A stretch of 64,000 nt of DNA from a bacterium (GCA_009918675.1 RGDM01000006.1:33082-97081); one strand, 5' to 3'; shown: positions 8,673 through 18,837, counted from the first letter of the stretch. Program-made: numbers and translations. The notes: generated by a model not told the origin, from the sequence alone.

Positions 8673-11426
8673 ATGATTTTGGGGTCGCATCTAGAACGCA
8701 TGATCGAGGCTCAAGCTGCTCATCAGCAACCCAGCGGATCGGGAGCCGCCAGCCAAACCTCTGCCGCCAAAAACTTCCCCGCATTGCGCACGGCCCGGAA
8801 TTATTACGAACCCCACCGCTACTGCCGGCAAATTCACCTCACTCTCGCAGGTCGATTTACTTTTGAAGAAGACCGCTTCGAGGCATACGCCTACTTGGTC
8901 GTGAAAGCCCTCTCTGAGGGAGCGCGAAGCGTGACTTTTGATGCTCGTGAAATGCAAGTTCATGAGGTCACGTTAGCTGGACTGTCGACGTTTGATGTCA
9001 CTCACCCTTACACAATCGAGACATTAAAATTTGCTGCGACTCGATTTGATTACGATCACGCAACCCTGACGGTGCACTTGAGTGAACCGCTTCGACAAGG
9101 TCAGCTTGCGGTTGTTCGTGTTCATTACACAGCCAGCACACCAAACGCTGGCCTCTATTTCGTGCACAAGAAGAAGAGCACCGATGCATCCTACGATTGC
9201 ATCTGGACGCAAGGGCAAGACACCGATTCTCCTTACTGGTTTCCCTGCCAAGATGATCCGCGCATGAAGATGACCGTTTTGCAGCGGCTCAGTTTTCCTG
9301 CGGCATGGAAGGGGCTTGGCAATGGCCAATGCATCAGCGACACTGTTGATGCCAATTGGCGCACTCAAGAGTGGATTCTGAGGCACCCTCATGCGCCTTA
9401 CCTTGTCGCTTTCGCCTGCGGTGATTTTCATGAACACAAAACCTCTTGGCGAGGTCGCGATGTCAGTGTTTTGGTTCCCCATAAGTTAGCTGAAATTGCA
9501 GCACCGCTCACGAATGATACCGCAAAAATGATGGAGTTTTACTCCAACTATTGGGGATACGAATATCCCTGGAGCAAGTACGGTCAGGCTTTTGTTGCAG
9601 ACTTTCTGTATGGAGGAATGGAAAATACCACCGCCACATTCAACACCGACAACGTCATTGGTCCGCAGGAATTCCTTGTTGGGAGTGAATCCAGGAATTT
9701 TCTAGTGATGCATGAGCTGGCTCACCAGTGGTTCGGTGACACCGTGACCTGCGAAACTTGGTCCGAGGGCTGGCTCAACGAGGGCTTTGCCACCCACTCG
9801 GAAGTTCTTTGGGAAGAGCACTGCAACGGCAAAGCAAGTGGAATATTTTATTTAATGGATAACTTTCAAGCGGGTTATTTGGAAGAATCACGCACCTATC
9901 AGCGGCCTATTGTGTTTAATCAATTCGAGTTTGTTTCAGAAATTTTCGATGCCCACCTTTATGATAAAGGTGCGCTCGTTCTCAATCATCTGCGCGACAC
10001 AATTGGTGAAGATGCTTTTCGCAGAGCTGTGGGGCATTATCTGACCAAGCATCAGTTTTCTCCAGTCAGCACCCAAGATCTCATCAGAGCAATTGAAGAG
10101 GCGACGGGTTTCAATGCTCGTAAGTTTTTCGATACTTTTGTCTTCCGTGCCGGACATGTTGAGTTGGAAGCGGAAGTTAAGAAGCTTGAGTCTCCTGCGC
10201 ATGGGCTTGAAGTTTCTATCAACCAAAAGCAAAAAAATGCTGACGACGGTGCCGTTGCAGAATTGCAAACGCGCGTCTTTATTCAATATGAGGATGGCAC
10301 AAACGAAGAACGAACTCTTGTCCTCGCGAAAGCGGAGGAAAAGATTATTCTCGCAGCGAAAAGTGCGGTTGCTTTTGCAATTGTCGATCCCAATTGTGCG
10401 CTGGTTGGCTCAATCAAACAGAAGATCTCGCAGGATTCTGCCAAGAAGATACTCACAACCAGCAAGTCTGTGGGGCCATTGAGTTACTTCAAGTATCTCG
10501 CGGCCAAGTCATTGATGGACGGTTTTGTCTCGTCAGAAAGCAAAGAACTTATCTTGGGTTGGTTGAAGTCTGAGCAACTCTGGCGTGCACGTGCAAGTGC
10601 ATACGGTATGCTGGTCGATGCGAATCCGAGCTGTGCTGCGGAAATCCTGACTGCCAGTGTGGAAACACACCCGTTGGCGCGATCTGCATGGGTGACCGCA
10701 GTCAGCAAGTCGCATCTGGCAAACAAGCAGGACTGGCTTTTGCAGTGCAAGGATATCGCAGGACAGGCCAATGAGCCGCTGTTGGTTCGCGATGCAGCCC
10801 TGTCCGGAATTGTTGAGTTGTTGAGAAAAACTCCAGCTCTTCGAACCACCGAAGAGCGCAATGCGTTGTCGCTTTGGGCGTGGTCGCTTGTCCGAGGCAA
10901 TACGCACCTAGGTTTAGTTGAAGCGGGAGCATTACGAGTCATTGCAGAGGTGATTCAAGCCAGCGACCTCCCATCATTGCAGGAGCTTGCTGACAATCAC
11001 CTTCTTCCCTTCCGGGTCAGGGTTGCAGCTATGAAAGCTATAGGCACGCTGTCAAATCGTTACCCTGAAATGCGCGCCGAAACTCGCCCGCTATTGCAAC
11101 AATATGCCGGACAGAATCATCCGGTTCGGTTGATAGCAGCTTTGCCTGAGGCCTGGGTTGAGTCGCAGGATTCTGCATTGTCGGCTTCATTTGAAGGTTA
11201 TATTCATCGCAAGAATTACGGCTTGCTGTCGATGCTCATTCCACGCGCTCGTCGGTCGCAGGAACGCTTCCTTAAGAGATTATCGAACAGCGGGCTCAAC
11301 GAAAAACTCAGTGAGTTAGGTGAACTTAAAGCGAAATACGATAAACTTGAGAAAGAAATCGAATCGCTTAAAGATTTGATTAAGAAGTCGAGCACTTCCT
11401 CTGCATCATCGGGGACACCGGCATAA
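8673..11426 (+). CDS. M1 family zinc aminopeptidase (PepN/ERAP-like)
   Basis: A 917-residue peptidase that removes N-terminal residues from peptides. The zinc site HELAH lies at 347-351 with the third ligand Glu370 in the following NEGFATH. The exopeptidase motif appears as GGMEN (314-318). The N-terminal beta domain covers roughly residues 40-250. After residue 560 a helical-repeat region resembles the M1 C-terminal domain, and the last 40 residues form a charged coiled coil (LGELKAKYDKLEKEIESLKDLIKK) not usual for the family. No signal peptide is seen, so a cytoplasmic location is likely. A strong AAGGAGA-type site precedes the ATG, and a terminator hairpin follows at 11443-11496, so it is probably a single-gene transcript. 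Confidence 0.93.
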   Translation: MILGSHLERMIEAQAAHQQPSGSGAASQTSAAKNFPALRTARNYYEPHRYCRQIHLTLAGRFTFEEDRFEAYAYLVVKALSEGARSVTFDAREMQVHEVTLAGLSTFDVTHPYTIETLKFAATRFDYDHATLTVHLSEPLRQGQLAVVRVHYTASTPNAGLYFVHKKKSTDASYDCIWTQGQDTDSPYWFPCQDDPRMKMTVLQRLSFPAAWKGLGNGQCISDTVDANWRTQEWILRHPHAPYLVAFACGDFHEHKTSWRGRDVSVLVPHKLAEIAAPLTNDTAKMMEFYSNYWGYEYPWSKYGQAFVADFLYGGMENTTATFNTDNVIGPQEFLVGSESRNFLVMHELAHQWFGDTVTCETWSEGWLNEGFATHSEVLWEEHCNGKASGIFYLMDNFQAGYLEESRTYQRPIVFNQFEFVSEIFDAHLYDKGALVLNHLRDTIGEDAFRRAVGHYLTKHQFSPVSTQDLIRAIEEATGFNARKFFDTFVFRAGHVELEAEVKKLESPAHGLEVSINQKQKNADDGAVAELQTRVFIQYEDGTNEERTLVLAKAEEKIILAAKSAVAFAIVDPNCALVGSIKQKISQDSAKKILTTSKSVGPLSYFKYLAAKSLMDGFVSSESKELILGWLKSEQLWRARASAYGMLVDANPSCAAEILTASVETHPLARSAWVTAVSKSHLANKQDWLLQCKDIAGQANEPLLVRDAALSGIVELLRKTPALRTTEERNALSLWAWSLVRGNTHLGLVEAGALRVIAEVIQASDLPSLQELADNHLLPFRVRVAAMKAIGTLSNRYPEMRAETRPLLQQYAGQNHPVRLIAALPEAWVESQDSALSASFEGYIHRKNYGLLSMLIPRARRSQERFLKRLSNSGLNEKLSELGELKAKYDKLEKEIESLKDLIKKSSTSSASSGTPA

Positions 11427-11442
11427 TCTGCAGCTTCCATGA

Positions 11443-11496
11443 AGCCTTTCTGCATAACTTATTATCACCTGTTGTGCAGAAAGGCTGTTATTTTTT
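11443..11496 (+). terminator. Rho-independent terminator after the M1 aminopeptidase
   Basis: Twelve paired bases, AGCCTTTCTGCA with TGCAGAAAGGCT (11443-11454 and 11475-11486), extend inward with a G-U pair through ATAAC/GTTG. The second arm is followed by a T-rich run (11488-11496). Orientation and position fit termination of the aminopeptidase transcript. Confidence 0.85.
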
Positions 11497-11608
11497 GCCT
11501 ACCTTTAAGACTTCATATTGTGAGAATTTCAAGAGGAGTTTGTTCTTCTCGCAGAAGAGCACAGAGGCAAGCTTGCCTTGAAAGTTATCGAAGCAAGGAA
11601 GTCGCATT

Positions 11609-12853
11609 ATGATTAAAAGAGCGGTTGAATCTCTTGCCCGTGAACTCGAAACCGAGAGGCTTGGTAATATTCGCAGGCTTGCAGCATTGCGCTGTGCAAC
11701 TGTCCTGTCGTTTTTTGCACTACACATTGTTCTTGGTTGGGTTTTTGCCCTAGAGACATTTCGAGGAAAAGAGCTCCTGTTGGGAAGTTATGCAGCTGTG
11801 AGTTGGCTTTTGTTGATTGCGGCGAATCAAAATAAATCAATGCGCAACGCGAGTACATTTGCCATCCCGCTCATCGATCTGCCCTTTACGTTTTTGATAC
11901 TTGAACACTGGGCAACTGGAAAGGGCCTACAGGGGCAGATTGCAACTGGCCTTCTTGGCCTATCTTTTATGCTGTTTTTTATAAATTTGTCTGGTTTTTA
12001 CTTCAGTGCGTTGCAGTCTTTCGCCACCGCAATCATGTCTCTGGTACTCACCTTAGTCCTACATTCCGATACGAGTGTACCGCGTGATTCGCGTTACATC
12101 GCCGTTGTATTGTTGATCTTCGCAGTGATTGCGACACACATTAAATCGAGTCGATTGCATGTGCTTGTGAAGAGATCATTTGACGAACACATGCAACTTG
12201 AAAAGCTGTCGCGCTATTTTTCCCCCTCTGTTGCACAGGTTCTGCAATCAAGTCAGGAGATGGCTGAAACGGGAAAAGAAATGGATGTGAGTGTACTTTT
12301 TGCAGACATCCGCGACTTCACAAAAATCAGTTCGACTTTATCTGGTCAGGAGGTTGTTAAGCTTCTCAATGAAGTTCATGAGCAATTGGTGCAATGTATT
12401 TTTGAATCCGGTGGAACACTCGATAAATACATTGGCGACGGTGTGATGGCGTATTTTGGTGCGCCAATGAAAAATACGCGACACGCGGAAATGGCCGTAG
12501 AGTGTGCGCTAAAGGTTCGTCGGGCAATTGCACAACTCAACTTAGTTCGTGAACAGCGTGGCGAAGAACCTTTGAGAATTGGAATAGGTATCCACTCTGG
12601 GCTTGCTGTTGTTGGCGATGTCGGAGCCAAGTTTCGTCGTGAATACACGGTCGTGGGCGATACGGTTAACACCGCCTCACGAATCGAGTCTCTCACTAAA
12701 AAGCATCACGTCGACATTCTTGTCAGCGAAGATGTTCGTACTCGTCTCGAAAAAGATCTCGGACTTGTTTTTCTTGCTGATGATCTTCTACGAGGAAAAA
12801 ACACCACTATTAAGACGTACGCTGTGACAGGCCTGGCTGGGGCTATTGCTTAA
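11609..12853 (+). CDS. Membrane-bound class III adenylate cyclase
   Basis: A 414-residue protein expected to make cAMP from ATP. The N-terminal half (about 25-190) holds several hydrophobic helices, probably six, with no recognised periplasmic sensor. The C-terminal cyclase domain has the metal-binding pair in LFADIRDFT, the substrate segment LDKYIGDGVMAYFGAP, and VVGDTVNTASRIE. The Lys and Asp in these segments favour ATP over GTP, which is inference from family knowledge. An AAGGA site lies nine to ten bases before the ATG. Its 3' end overlaps the convergent GH31 gene by 11 bases. No cAMP receptor protein gene is visible in the window. Confidence 0.9.
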   Translation: MIKRAVESLARELETERLGNIRRLAALRCATVLSFFALHIVLGWVFALETFRGKELLLGSYAAVSWLLLIAANQNKSMRNASTFAIPLIDLPFTFLILEHWATGKGLQGQIATGLLGLSFMLFFINLSGFYFSALQSFATAIMSLVLTLVLHSDTSVPRDSRYIAVVLLIFAVIATHIKSSRLHVLVKRSFDEHMQLEKLSRYFSPSVAQVLQSSQEMAETGKEMDVSVLFADIRDFTKISSTLSGQEVVKLLNEVHEQLVQCIFESGGTLDKYIGDGVMAYFGAPMKNTRHAEMAVECALKVRRAIAQLNLVREQRGEEPLRIGIGIHSGLAVVGDVGAKFRREYTVVGDTVNTASRIESLTKKHHVDILVSEDVRTRLEKDLGLVFLADDLLRGKNTTIKTYAVTGLAGAIA

Positions 12854-14930
12854 ACAGACTCAGCCATCGCGAATTTGTCTCTACAAAAACCGGACAATCA
12901 GACCAGCGCTCGATTTGAATCACTTGTCGCCCTGTATAAGTTTTCTGGTTGGCTAAACAGAGCCAGTCTCCCTCCGGGAGGTAAACACGTCTGCCTCCGG
13001 TGGACGAGAGATAAGGAGCCACGAGGACCTCCTTGCTTCCAGCAAAAAACTGGTCTTCAACTGTCCAAGCGATCATGTCGCTTGCATGATGCAGCCACAG
13101 GGGTTGAATGAAACTTTGCTGTGAGCTCACACAAGCCCGACCACAAGCAACGAAATAGCGTCGCAAGTGATTGCGGAAATGGACGTCTTTTCTCACCTGA
13201 TCGAGCGCGTCTTTGCCAAATTCCCAGGGTTCTCGCGGCGACGTTCCGTGCATGCGTGCATGGCTTCCCCACAGGCCCACTTGCGTCCAGCGAACGAAAA
13301 GCTCAGCATCGGGCAATGGGCCATAAAAGCCGCCAATGTCGTGCGACCAAAACACCGCTCCGCCTGCAGCTTGCGACAACCCACCGCGCAGCGAAGCGCG
13401 CAGTGCATTCCACGACGTCTGACTATCGCCAGCCCATTTCACCGGGGTTTTTCCCATTTTTGTGTATCCGGAGCGGGCCCAGAGAATTCCTTCATCGCCG
13501 CACTCTTCGCGAACAACTTCCATCACACACAAATTATAGAGGTCGGAATAAACATTGCGGAGGTCTTTTCCAGTTGAGCCATCGCAAAAGCGGGCATCGT
13601 GCGGAATCTCTTCTCCGAAATCAGTTTTGAAGCAAGTCACACCTGCGCGCAAATAAGGGCGATGAAGATCTTGCCACCATTTGCAAGCTTTGGCGTTGGT
13701 GAAATCAACCAGGCCGGCGATGGGAGGTTGGGGAAAGCCTTCGAGGCCCGTGGGCACCCATTGGTATGGATAAACATCGCCTTTGTCTGTGAGCGCAAAG
13801 TAACCATTCTGAACGCCTTCGGCATAGACAGTTTCTGTGGCTGAAGAAACGTACGGATTTTCCCAAAGACAGACGTGAAAACCTTGCTCTCGAAGCCATG
13901 GAATAAAGGTTTGGTAAGGGCTCCAGCGCGCGGTGTCCCAAACAAAGTCAGTGCGGGTTTGCGCGCGCATCCAAGCACGCGCATCAAGGTTGATAACCGA
14001 TGCACCAAGATTGTTTTTTCGATTGCCTTCAACAACAGCACGCACTTCGCCTTCATCTTTGTAAAAACAGCGTGAAAGCCAGAGGCCATAGCTCCAGTCG
14101 GGCACACCTGTCACTCCACCCATCAACGCACGCCATTGTTCGATCGCAACCTGTGGTTGCGCCGAGTTGGCAAGGTAAAGGCCAAGCACCGGGCCATCGC
14201 TTGAAAAAGTTGTGATGTCATGTCGGCGAGAACCAAAATCAATCCGCCCTGGTTCACACTGCAGCATTGCAAAAGAGAGTCCGCTGTTCGTCAAAAAGAA
14301 GGGTGTGCTTTGATAACGCAGATGCCCATTGACGCCAAGAGCGTCTGAATTCATCACATCAAAAATTCGTCCACGAAGATTCATCCCACCAAACTGCTCG
14401 CCCCCGCCAACAATCTGTTGGCATTCACCCATATCGAGCGACAAACCGAAGCCATCTGCATGCTTGAAAATTGCAAAACTCATTGGCACATCGCCAACAA
14501 AAAGATCAAGACCCACAGAATTCCACGTGGGTTCGCCGCGTGTATTTCGCATTTGCATGGCTGCGTTGTTGGCTTTGATCTCCAACTGCCCTGCGGCTGA
14601 GCTCAGAATCCAGGAATTTTTTCCAGAGGAAATCTCAATGTGATGCGAAGCTGTGCTGCTGAGAAGATCATGAGTTCTTGGTGTATCGCCCATCCAAATA
14701 ACCCAAGCAGCAGGCGTACAGTCGAGTGCACCAATGCGCAAGGCAGAGGAGCTGCCATCTTTAAATTTCAAGTTGAATAGAGCAAAGCCAAATTTATCTT
14801 TCGTGCCTATAAATTCACACGCCTCAACCGGAATATGACGAACGGCTCCGCGTGCCCTTGCTGTGAGTGATGGCCATTCGGGAGTTAAAGCGAAATTGAT
14901 ATCATTGGCAACTTCATTTGAAATTCGCAT
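12843..14930 (-). CDS. GH31 alpha-glycosidase (YicI/sulfoquinovosidase-like)
   Basis: A 695-residue retaining alpha-glycosidase without a signal peptide, so it acts on imported glycosides. The nucleophile is Asp437 in CFKTDFGE and the acid/base is Asp502 in WAGDSQTSW; WSHDIGG follows. Overall wording is closer to YicI (alpha-xylosidase) than to YihQ. By-eye alignment places Arg326 and Phe329 (RTDF) where YihQ has its sulfonate-binding Arg-x-x-Trp; that comparison is from memory. It is the last gene of a six-gene operon starting one base after the permease stop, with GGGAG five bases before its ATG. In the sulfo-SMO pathway a GH31 sulfoquinovosidase occupies this role, but an alpha-xylosidase or alpha-glucosidase cannot be excluded. 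Confidence 0.85.
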   Translation of the reverse strand: MRISNEVANDINFALTPEWPSLTARARGAVRHIPVEACEFIGTKDKFGFALFNLKFKDGSSSALRIGALDCTPAAWVIWMGDTPRTHDLLSSTASHHIEISSGKNSWILSSAAGQLEIKANNAAMQMRNTRGEPTWNSVGLDLFVGDVPMSFAIFKHADGFGLSLDMGECQQIVGGGEQFGGMNLRGRIFDVMNSDALGVNGHLRYQSTPFFLTNSGLSFAMLQCEPGRIDFGSRRHDITTFSSDGPVLGLYLANSAQPQVAIEQWRALMGGVTGVPDWSYGLWLSRCFYKDEGEVRAVVEGNRKNNLGASVINLDARAWMRAQTRTDFVWDTARWSPYQTFIPWLREQGFHVCLWENPYVSSATETVYAEGVQNGYFALTDKGDVYPYQWVPTGLEGFPQPPIAGLVDFTNAKACKWWQDLHRPYLRAGVTCFKTDFGEEIPHDARFCDGSTGKDLRNVYSDLYNLCVMEVVREECGDEGILWARSGYTKMGKTPVKWAGDSQTSWNALRASLRGGLSQAAGGAVFWSHDIGGFYGPLPDAELFVRWTQVGLWGSHARMHGTSPREPWEFGKDALDQVRKDVHFRNHLRRYFVACGRACVSSQQSFIQPLWLHHASDMIAWTVEDQFFAGSKEVLVAPYLSSTGGRRVYLPEGDWLCLANQKTYTGRQVIQIERWSDCPVFVETNSRWLSLFKQ

Positions 14931-14931
14931 T

Positions 14932-15765
14932 TCAGTCTCCCTTCACACCACCTTGTGTTGGTGATGCAATCATGTGTTGGTGTAATTTAAAAGACAAAGC
15001 AAAAACAGGCAGCAGCAAAACGCAGGCTCCTGCGCACAGCGGCCCCCATTCGGTTCCGAATCCGGTGACGTATCCATTCAGCGTGAGGGGCGCAGTTTTG
15101 ACTTTAGAGCCGGCTAAAATAAGTGAAAACAAGAAGTCATTCCAGCTCATCAAAAAACAAAAGAGTGCCGCAACAACCAAGCCTGGTTTACTGACAGGCA
15201 GAATAATGTGAAGAAATGTTTGGTAACGAGAAGCTCCGTCAAGTTCAGAAGCTTCTTCAAGAGCGCGTGGAACCGCATCCATAAATGGCATAAGAATCCA
15301 TGTGGCTAATGGAAAATTGAGTGCCGTATGCGCCAATGCAAGGCCCAAAAGGGTGTCATGAAGAGAGAGTTGTTGCAGAACCAGAAACAGCGGCAGCGCC
15401 AATGCAACTGGTGGCAACAAGCGCGAGACGAGCAGAGTTGTCAGCAGATGCTTGCGCATTTTGCTCTGCCAACGGGTGAGCGCGTAAGCCATCAGTGCAC
15501 CGCACGCAATGGACATGAGCATGGAGCTTGTCGCAATTGTGAGTGAGTTAAAGAGATCGGGTGCAAGACTCTGCTCAACAAAAAGCCTGTGGAAATTTGT
15601 AAGTGTCCATCCGTCGAAAGAAAAGGCACCCGACTCGAGCAAGCTCCGGGGTGTTTTGAACGCGGTCTGCAGGATGATTGCAACGGGTGCCACCTGCAGA
15701 AACAAAAGCAAAGCAATAAATATTTTTGCAACAAGCGGGAGCGACAATGGCTTTGCTGTTGTCAT
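14932..15765 (-). CDS. Sugar ABC transporter permease (MalG type)
   Basis: I start this 277-residue protein at MTTAKPLSLPLVAKIF, two bases after the upstream permease stop and behind a GGGGAG site; the longer open frame upstream is the shadow of that permease. It has about six transmembrane helices and the ATPase-contact EAA loop, EEASELDGASRYQTFLHIILP, about 80 residues from the C-terminus. It pairs with the permease at 15768-16664 to form the channel of a CUT1 importer. No ATPase gene lies in the operon. Confidence 0.9.
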   Translation of the reverse strand: MTTAKPLSLPLVAKIFIALLLFLQVAPVAIILQTAFKTPRSLLESGAFSFDGWTLTNFHRLFVEQSLAPDLFNSLTIATSSMLMSIACGALMAYALTRWQSKMRKHLLTTLLVSRLLPPVALALPLFLVLQQLSLHDTLLGLALAHTALNFPLATWILMPFMDAVPRALEEASELDGASRYQTFLHIILPVSKPGLVVAALFCFLMSWNDFLFSLILAGSKVKTAPLTLNGYVTGFGTEWGPLCAGACVLLLPVFALSFKLHQHMIASPTQGGVKGD

Positions 15766-15767
15766 GG

Positions 15768-16664
15768 CTATTTGCTCCCCAAGGCAGCCGCGCGGTTTTG
15801 CATGCGAGTGATGCCCCACGCCAAACTCATTCCAAGCGCTAAAAGGAGAATGGATGCGGCAGATGCAGGCCCGACCTGGAAGAAGTGAAAAGCTTGTTTG
15901 ACCACGAAAAGAGATAAGAGCGTGGTTGAATCTCCAGGGCCGCCTCCTGTCATGACATAAACTTCCGTGAAGACCTTGAGCGACTCCATCACCTTGAGAC
16001 CAATTGCAATCGCAAGCGTTGGTCGAAGCGCAGGAAGAATAACGTGGGTGATCAAAATTCGCGTGTTTGCACCGTCCATGCGTGCAGCTTCTTGAGAAGA
16101 CTTGGGCAACGCCTTGAGACCCGCGTAGACGATTAAAAATAAGAATGGCCACATGCGCCAAATGTCTTGCAGGACAACGGCCCAGAAGGCCCATACGGCA
16201 TCGGATAAAGGAGCCAAAGGTTCCCAGCCAAGTGCTTCAAAGAGAAATGAAAGTGGACCATCATTTGGATCGTAGATGTAGCGAAATGTTAGCCCCGAGA
16301 CCACCGGCAATACAAACATAGGCAAAATCAAAAGCACTTCAACGATGCGCGGGAGGGTTTTTTGAAAATACAGAAAGAGCGCCACGCTGACTGCAATCAG
16401 TATTTCCAAAATTGTTGTAGAAACGGTGAACAGAGCTGCAAGAGCCAAAGAATTCCAAAAGGCGACTTGGCTGACAAGTGTTTTAAAATGACTGAGCCCT
16501 GCGAAGATGCGGCTTGAATCTAACGTGTTGTCGTGTTGGTTTGAAGAGATAGTTAACGCGCTGATTCCGCTTTGCACAATGGGCCAGGCAATCAAGAGCG
16601 TGAGCAACACACATCCGGGAATGACGAAAGCAATGATTGAGCGCTGTGAACGGAGTGTGTTCAT
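15768..16664 (-). CDS. Sugar ABC transporter permease (MalF type)
   Basis: A 298-residue inner-membrane protein with about six hydrophobic helices and the EAA loop (EAARMDGANTRILITHVILP). It lacks the long periplasmic P2 loop of E. coli MalF, which is normal for most CUT1 systems. Its ATG follows directly on the stop codon of the binding-protein gene, with AAGGAGG eight bases upstream. Together with the next gene it forms a heterodimeric channel that receives substrate from the lipoprotein encoded at 16665-17966. Confidence 0.92.
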   Translation of the reverse strand: MNTLRSQRSIIAFVIPGCVLLTLLIAWPIVQSGISALTISSNQHDNTLDSSRIFAGLSHFKTLVSQVAFWNSLALAALFTVSTTILEILIAVSVALFLYFQKTLPRIVEVLLILPMFVLPVVSGLTFRYIYDPNDGPLSFLFEALGWEPLAPLSDAVWAFWAVVLQDIWRMWPFLFLIVYAGLKALPKSSQEAARMDGANTRILITHVILPALRPTLAIAIGLKVMESLKVFTEVYVMTGGGPGDSTTLLSLFVVKQAFHFFQVGPASAASILLLALGMSLAWGITRMQNRAAALGSK

Positions 16665-17966
16665 TCAGTGCGCCTCCTTGCGCAACGAATTCCCAAGCGC
16701 AATGTCATTCATGCGTCCAACCGCAATGATCAGGGTTTCACTGGTTTGTTGTTGCGTTGCTTGACCAGCAATCCAGCGCGTAAATGCTTTGCTCAGGTCG
16801 TCTGAGGTTGCGCGATATTGATTGTGTCTTGGTCGTAAAAAGGCTCTCTGAAAATTTAAATGCGTGGTTGTCAGCCATGGAAAGCGTGTCGACAAATCCT
16901 GACGTGCAAGCAGATCTGCACGCGCAGTGCTAAGGCCTTTGCTGAGCAATCGTTCATTCACCTCGCGCGATGTCCACCAACGAATAAATTCAGCAGCGGC
17001 GCCGATTTCGGGAGATGCTTTGCTCACTCCCGCAATCCACGAGCCAGCGACGCTGGTAGCTTGTTGACCCGGAGTCTCAGCGTAACCCGTGCGCCCAACA
17101 ACCAAAGACTTGTGTTCATCTTCGAGGTCGAAGAAGAAGCTATTCCAGGTCATCATCTGTGCAACTTTGCCTTTGGCATAAGCAGACATGCGTTCACTGT
17201 GATGCCACGAGCGCGCCGATTTTGGTGCGGTCTTTAGCAATTCGCCATAATGACTCAGCGCTTTATCTATCAAAGTCGGAGAGGCGATTTCGCTACCAGG
17301 TGTGTATCCAAATCCAGCGAGAAGCCATAAAAGCTCAACGGTGGTGCCTTCCGACATTTTGGTAAAAGGCGCAAACCCGTAGAGTTTTGGTGGGCGATGA
17401 AAAAATTGCGCAAGCTCAAGCAATTCATTCATCGATTGTGCAGGCCGGAGAGGGCGAGCAAAGCGTTTTTGAAAAGCGATTTTTTCAGCCTCTGATTCAA
17501 AGAGATCTTTACGATAAATATATTGATAGACGTTGCCATTGACGGGCAATCCGACAATCCCGCCGTCAACTTTTGCAGCTTCAATGGCCTTTGGCTCGAA
17601 GCCCGTGAGGTCCAAATTAACGTTGGTTTTTGGCCATTTCTCAACCGGCAACAATGCAGAATAAAACTGTGGGATAAATGGTTCGTCAATGGCGTAGACA
17701 TCGTAAGTACCGCCCGCGGCCAAATCGGTCATCATTTTTGTTGCAACTGTTGATGCCGGAATATCATCGAATTGCACTTTTATTTTAAATGCGTCTTCGA
17801 ATTCCGGTAACGCCTGCCGCAGGGCCGCAGATTGCCGATCGCGAAAGGTCAGAACCCGCAATGTTCGCTCGTGCGACCTGGTACAAGCGGCGGTGAAAAG
17901 AGCGACTGTTACAGCGCACGCACGGGTGAATATAACAAATTTTTTCTCACGGAACATCGTGGCCAA
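16665..17966 (-). CDS. Sugar ABC transporter substrate-binding lipoprotein
   Basis: A 433-residue extracytoplasmic solute-binding protein of the carbohydrate family (MalE/UgpB type). The signal peptide ends in the lipobox FTAAC. Motifs such as TFRDRQSAALRQALPEFE, YDVYAIDEPFIPQFY and PVNGNVYQYIYRKDLF are typical of this fold. The open frame begins with TTG at 17966, which has AAAGG six bases upstream; an ATG three codons later (17957) has no comparable site, so the TTG start is preferred. The gene overlaps the aldo/keto reductase gene by 20 bases. By context it would bind the sulfo-sugar or its glyceride in a sulfo-SMO-like pathway; the sequence alone cannot show the ligand. Confidence 0.9.
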   Translation of the reverse strand: MATMFREKKFVIFTRACAVTVALFTAACTRSHERTLRVLTFRDRQSAALRQALPEFEDAFKIKVQFDDIPASTVATKMMTDLAAGGTYDVYAIDEPFIPQFYSALLPVEKWPKTNVNLDLTGFEPKAIEAAKVDGGIVGLPVNGNVYQYIYRKDLFESEAEKIAFQKRFARPLRPAQSMNELLELAQFFHRPPKLYGFAPFTKMSEGTTVELLWLLAGFGYTPGSEIASPTLIDKALSHYGELLKTAPKSARSWHHSERMSAYAKGKVAQMMTWNSFFFDLEDEHKSLVVGRTGYAETPGQQATSVAGSWIAGVSKASPEIGAAAEFIRWWTSREVNERLLSKGLSTARADLLARQDLSTRFPWLTTTHLNFQRAFLRPRHNQYRATSDDLSKAFTRWIAGQATQQQTSETLIIAVGRMNDIALGNSLRKEAH

Positions 17967-18837
17967 CCGCAGCCTTTAAAAGGTGAAACCAATCTTCATG
18001 TTCGAGATGAATCTTCAGCGCAGCGACGGCGGCTTTGAGGCGTTCGGCTTTGCCGGTGCCAAGAACGGGAACAATCCGTGCAGGGTGGCGGAGAAGCCAG
18101 GCGTAGGCGATGGTTTCCGGTTGTGCTGTGTTGTACTTTGCCGCCAGCTGCGTGAGTGTTTCGCGGACTCTGCGGGTGCGCTCTTCGCTTTGCGCGAACA
18201 TGCGTCCACCTGCAAGCGGCGACCAAGCCATTGGCATCATGCCCATCTCAATGCACTGATCCAGCTGACCATTATAAAGCGGTTCGGTGTGGAGCAGTGA
18301 GAATTCGATTTGGTTGCTGACGAGTTTCTGGTTCATCCCAGATTGCAGCATGCGGACCTGCGCAGGAGTGAAGTTGGACACTCCAAAATTTTTAACTTTG
18401 CCTTGTTTATGCAGAGTATTGAAGGTCTCGCTCAGCTCGGCAGGATTCATCAGCGGATCTGGACGGTGAATCAACAAGAGATCTATGAAATCTGTTTTGA
18501 GATTCTTGAGCGATCTGTCAACTGAACGCATCACATGTTCACGCGTGGTGTCATAGGTTTTAAGGCCGTGCTCAGGACGATTTTTTGAAATAAGCTTAAT
18601 TCCGCATTTCGTAATGATTTGCATTTTGCTGCGCGGAAGCTTGTGCTTTTCAACTGCAGCGCCGAAAAGTTCTTCGCATGTGTAATCACCATAAATGTCG
18701 GCGTGATCAAAGCTTGTTATTCCGTGTTCAAGTGCCATGGAAATCTTTTGTGCAACGGCATCTGCATTTGCTTCTGCGGGAGTGTCGGCCAATCGCCATG
18801 CACCAAAAACGAGTGGAGAAATTGCAGCGTTATTCAT
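17947..18837 (-). CDS. Aldo/keto reductase (SmoB-like candidate)
   Basis: A 296-residue NAD(P)H-dependent reductase with the complete AKR tetrad by residue count: Asp44, Tyr49, Lys77 (IITKCG) and His124 (LLIHRPDP). It resembles the YdhF group. The ATG overlaps the stop of the monooxygenase gene as ATGA, with AGGAG seven bases upstream, so the two products are probably made in step. In the sulfo-SMO pathway the AKR SmoB reduces 6-oxo-glucose, released by the monooxygenase SmoC, to glucose. That role is inferred here from the neighbours. Confidence 0.88.
   Translation of the reverse strand: MNNAAISPLVFGAWRLADTPAEANADAVAQKISMALEHGITSFDHADIYGDYTCEELFGAAVEKHKLPRSKMQIITKCGIKLISKNRPEHGLKTYDTTREHVMRSVDRSLKNLKTDFIDLLLIHRPDPLMNPAELSETFNTLHKQGKVKNFGVSNFTPAQVRMLQSGMNQKLVSNQIEFSLLHTEPLYNGQLDQCIEMGMMPMAWSPLAGGRMFAQSEERTRRVRETLTQLAAKYNTAQPETIAYAWLLRHPARIVPVLGTGKAERLKAAVAALKIHLEHEDWFHLLKAAVGHDVP

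Noticed and set aside
14932..16194. A 420-residue permease
   Set aside because: The first 143 codons are the shadow of the upstream permease gene; the real start is the ATG at 15765 behind GGGGAG.
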